From Desulfobacterales bacterium (GTDB taxonomy: Bacteria; Desulfobacterota; Desulfobacteria; Desulfobacterales; JAFDCJ01), in the NCBI GenBank assembly GCA_029939875.1, contig JAOZSC010000127.1, positions 1 to 7,197 on the forward strand: a stretch of 7,197 bases of DNA, written 5' to 3'. The notes below the pieces were generated by a model. It was not told the origin of the DNA and did not search any database. It worked only from the letters and a program-made list of their open reading frames with translations. Shown in pieces: positions 5,378 through 7,197 of this stretch. Position 1 is the stretch's first letter, and the number at the start of each line of letters is the position of its first letter. Position numbers and translations under genes: made by a program.

Positions 5378-6625
5378 TCAATCCAATGCGGGCGGGTACA
5401 CCGGAAACTGCCGGCATAAACCGGTAACCTCCCGGGACACCTGTTTAAGAACGGAGGGCTGATGATGGTTCACCAGGATGCGGTCTATCAGGTCCACGAT
5501 TTGAACAACCTCGACGATTCCCATGCCCCGCGAAGTGATCGCCGGGCTTCCGATTCGGATTCCGCTGGCAACATCGGCTTTGCGAGTATCACCGGGAATC
5601 ACATTGCGGTTGACAATAATTCCCACTGACTCCAGTGCTTTTTCAGCCACCTCGCCCGTCAAGTTCTTTGATGTCAGGTCAACGAGCACCAGGTGGTTGT
5701 CGGTGCCTCCGGTGACAATGCGATACCCCCTTTTTTCGAATTCAAGGGCAAAAGCAGCAGCGGTTTCCAGGGTTTTTCGCTGCAGCGCTGTAAATTCCGG
5801 TTTCATGGCCAGCTTGAAGCACACCGCCTTGGCAGCCAGCAGGTTCAGGCTGGGGGTACCCTGAGCGCCGGGAAAAATTGCCTGGTTGATTTTCGCGGCA
5901 TGCTCCCGGCGACACAAAATAACCCCGCCGCGCCCACCGCCGAGGGTCTTGTAAGTGGTAAAAGTCACAAAATCAGCGCGGGCAACCGGATCGGGAATCA
6001 CCCCGGCGGCCACCAGACCGGCAATGTGGGCCATGTCCACCAGCAAAACAGCGGAGGCCTCCCGGGCAATGGCGGCCATTTTTTCATAATCGATCAAACG
6101 CGGATACGAGCTGGCGCCCGCAACGATCATCCGGGGTTTGAAAGATCGTGCCAGATCCCGGACCTGGTCGTAGTCGATACGTTCGGTGGCAGGATCTACC
6201 CCGTAGTGGCTGAAGTGAAAACACCGGCTGGTGATCGATGCGGAATCGCCGTGGGACAGGTGCCCGCCATGGGATAATTGCATCGCCAGGATGCGATCAC
6301 CCACATCAAGCGTGGCGAAATAGACGGCCAGGTTGGCGGATACCCCGCTGTGGGGCTGGACATTGGCATGCTCGGCACCGAACAGTCGTTGTACCCGGCT
6401 GATGGCAAGTGCTTCCAGTTCATCGGCGTACCGGCAGCCGGCATGAAACCGCCGGCCGGGATAGCCTTCGGCGGCCTTGGTACTGAAAATGGACCCCTGG
6501 GCTTCCAGAATCGCCCGGGGAGCATGGTTTTCAGCGGCAATAAGATCCAGGGTGGTTTCAATTCGCGCTTCTTCCTGCCGGATTACGTCGGCAACTTCGG
6601 GATCGTGAATCGATAATTCATACAT
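5378..6625 (-). CDS. Serine hydroxymethyltransferase-like PLP enzyme (divergent GlyA family)
   Basis: A 415-residue fold-type I PLP enzyme of the SHMT family, full length against about 417 for E. coli GlyA. Conserved elements seen: AAEGYPG (E53), ANVQPHSG, HGGHLSHG (H122 over the PLP ring), VDMAHIAGLVAAG (D197, H200), the PLP lysine K226, the SGIRIGSPA loop with R357, and a PVY C-terminal stretch. By alignment to E. coli GlyA from memory, several active-site residues differ: Ser35 to A31, Tyr55 to A51, Tyr64-Tyr65 to F60-H61, and the His before the PLP lysine to Y225. It may therefore be a paralogue acting on another beta-hydroxy or alpha-methyl amino acid, with or without tetrahydrofolate, rather than the housekeeping serine/glycine enzyme. 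ATG 6625 has a GAGGTGAT site 5-6 bases upstream. It follows the DsrE-like selenoprotein gene by 193 bases and has its own weak promoter. Confidence 0.93.
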   Translation of the reverse strand: MYELSIHDPEVADVIRQEEARIETTLDLIAAENHAPRAILEAQGSIFSTKAAEGYPGRRFHAGCRYADELEALAISRVQRLFGAEHANVQPHSGVSANLAVYFATLDVGDRILAMQLSHGGHLSHGDSASITSRCFHFSHYGVDPATERIDYDQVRDLARSFKPRMIVAGASSYPRLIDYEKMAAIAREASAVLLVDMAHIAGLVAAGVIPDPVARADFVTFTTYKTLGGGRGGVILCRREHAAKINQAIFPGAQGTPSLNLLAAKAVCFKLAMKPEFTALQRKTLETAAAFALEFEKRGYRIVTGGTDNHLVLVDLTSKNLTGEVAEKALESVGIIVNRNVIPGDTRKADVASGIRIGSPAITSRGMGIVEVVQIVDLIDRILVNHHQPSVLKQVSREVTGLCRQFPVYPPALD

Positions 6626-6644
6626 TGGATCACCTCACCACAAT

Positions 6645-6662
6645 CAGGTTTATGAAAACCTG
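6645..6662. repeat. Perfect hairpin in the leader of the SHMT-like gene
   Basis: CAGGTTT and AAACCTG (7-base arms) flank a 4-base loop, ending a few bases upstream of the Shine-Dalgarno of the SHMT-like gene. It could be an RNA hairpin affecting translation initiation or a protein-binding dyad. Confidence 0.45.
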
Positions 6663-6674
6663 TTAAAAAGAGGA

Positions 6675-6702
6675 TTGCTGTAACTGATCGTATGTACAGC
6701 AA
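6675..6702. promoter_or_regulatory. Operator-like dyad TTGCTGTA-N12-TACAGCAA
   Basis: Perfect 8-base arms (6675-6682 and 6695-6702) lie over the -10 box and start point of the weak promoter predicted for the SHMT-like gene. Arm length and spacing suit a dimeric repressor site; a transcript hairpin is the alternative. Confidence 0.5.
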
Positions 6703-6719
6703 AATCAATCAAAAAGCAA
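6691..6719 (-). promoter_or_regulatory. Weak predicted promoter for the SHMT-like gene
   Basis: On the minus strand TTGCTT (6719-6714), a 17-base spacer and TACATA (6696-6691) approximate a sigma70 promoter, about 60 bases before the start codon. The match is moderate; readthrough from the DsrE-like gene is also possible because no clear terminator is seen in 6663-6818. Confidence 0.35.
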
Positions 6720-6818
6720 TTGCCCTGCAAAATTGCACCGCGTTCATCAAAGCCTATTAATAATGAGCCCTTCGGCGGTTGGTATTGAAAAAGTCCATTT
6801 TTGCGCCATCTGCTTAAT

Positions 6819-7175
6819 TTAAAAAGTGAATACTTTAGAATCCTTTGACAGTTCGATCAGTTTGGGCGCACCGGCAAATGTGGCGGTGTCGACAATATCA
6901 TTTTCGCCGACCTGGCGATTTTTTGCGCAGGGGATTCAGACGTAGATGGGAACCCTGTTTTCGACCAGGTAGGGAAAATAGTCGCCGGCGCCATCACCGG
7001 TGGGTGCCTTGACATGTTCGGCAATGCCCGGCTTGGCCAGCAGCACGGCATCATCGGTTAAAAAAATGTGCACCTCACCGCCGGCCTCCTTAGCCACCTT
7101 GGCCAGTTGGAAGGTCCGCGTCACCCGCGTGGGATCTTCCAGACCCCGGGTCAGAACGAATAGATACTTGTCCAT
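6819..7175 (-). CDS. DsrE-family selenoprotein (Sec80 encoded by in-frame TGA)
   Basis: A 118-residue DsrE/DsrF-like protein with a small alpha/beta fold: N-terminal strand MDKYLFVLTRG, helix RTFQLAKVAKEAG, strand VHIFLTDDAVLL, then VPIYV at the end of the next strand. A TGA at 6936-6938 follows VPIYV exactly where Cys-containing relatives carry the first Cys of a CxxC motif. The frame continues with IPCAKNR, then a family-like tail (DTATFAGAPKLIEL, ending KVFTF) to TAA at 6819-6821. This gives U80-I-P-C83, a classic selenocysteine redox pair. A SECIS-like hairpin (6904-6918) lies after the UGA. Annotation stopping at 6936 would yield a truncated 79-residue protein. ATG 7175 has GGAGG upstream. 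The function is presumably cytoplasmic thiol/selenol redox or sulfur (selenium) transfer; the substrate is unknown. A nonsense mutation is the alternative, but the intact tail and hairpin argue against it. Confidence 0.9.
6904..6918 (-). promoter_or_regulatory. Bacterial SECIS hairpin
   Basis: In the mRNA the segment UCGCC-AGGUC-GGCGA forms a 5-bp stem with an AGGUC apical loop; the two loop G residues are 24-25 bases after the UGA. SelB-binding hairpins of bacteria lie about 16-37 bases after the UGA and carry conserved G in the loop; the E. coli fdhF element has an AGGUCU loop. The stem is within the coding sequence, as usual in bacteria. Confidence 0.85.
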
Positions 7176-7197
7176 AAAGTGTCCTCCCCTTTCATTG

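Noticed and set aside
6819..6935. Pseudogene tail after a nonsense mutation in the DsrE-like gene
   Set aside because: The tail keeps an uninterrupted frame and family-like sequence, the stop is UGA at the expected Cys, and a SECIS-like hairpin follows, all favouring selenocysteine.

Overview
The window looks like a chromosomal segment from a selenoprotein-using, probably sulfate-reducing or related Desulfobacterota (former Deltaproteobacteria) bacterium. This rests on an in-frame UGA (selenocysteine) DsrE-family gene with its own bacterial SECIS hairpin, a Cache-domain sensor kinase cluster rich in stand-alone receivers, and moderate GC content. The taxonomy is an inference; no rRNA or housekeeping marker is present. 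Every gene I can support lies on the minus strand, so transcription runs from high to low coordinates.

Region 7197-5378 (metabolic/redox). The first complete gene is a small DsrE-like protein (7175-6819). A conventional gene caller would stop it at the TGA at 6936-6938. The frame continues for 38 more sense codons with family-like sequence, giving a U80-x-x-C83 redox motif, and a hairpin with an AGGUC loop lies in the right place after the UGA. After a 193-base gap holding a weak promoter and two perfect dyads comes a full-length serine hydroxymethyltransferase-like PLP enzyme (6625-5378). It keeps the PLP lysine but differs from canonical GlyA at several active-site positions, so its substrate may not be serine.

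Region 5377-4758 (small regulator). A good sigma70-type promoter overlapped by a TTGCGAT dyad precedes a 119-residue Zn-ribbon plus winged-helix protein (5146-4787). A 105-bp MITE-like element (5169-5273) with near-perfect terminal inverted repeats beginning GTAA and an 8-bp target duplication sits between this promoter and the gene's Shine-Dalgarno. A strong hairpin follows the stop codon.

Region 4757-1 (signalling operon). A TTGACA-17-TATTTA promoter (4656-4684) would give a leader of about 280 nt with several dyads and possibly a 24-codon leader peptide. Five tightly packed genes follow: (1) a fusion of a P-loop-less cytidylate-kinase-like domain, a BON-like domain and a receiver; (2) a membrane Cache sensor histidine kinase; (3) a stand-alone receiver; (4) a soluble protein with an intact phospho-accepting His helix but an eroded ATPase domain, resembling Spo0B/ChpT-type phosphotransferases; (5) another receiver that runs off the left edge. 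Together they suggest a multi-step phosphorelay: kinase, receiver, His phosphotransferase, receiver. No DNA-binding output domain is visible in the window. The pseudo-kinase/receiver fusion and the phosphotransferase-like protein are the best candidates for an undescribed signalling system; the selenoprotein is the most certain non-obvious feature.
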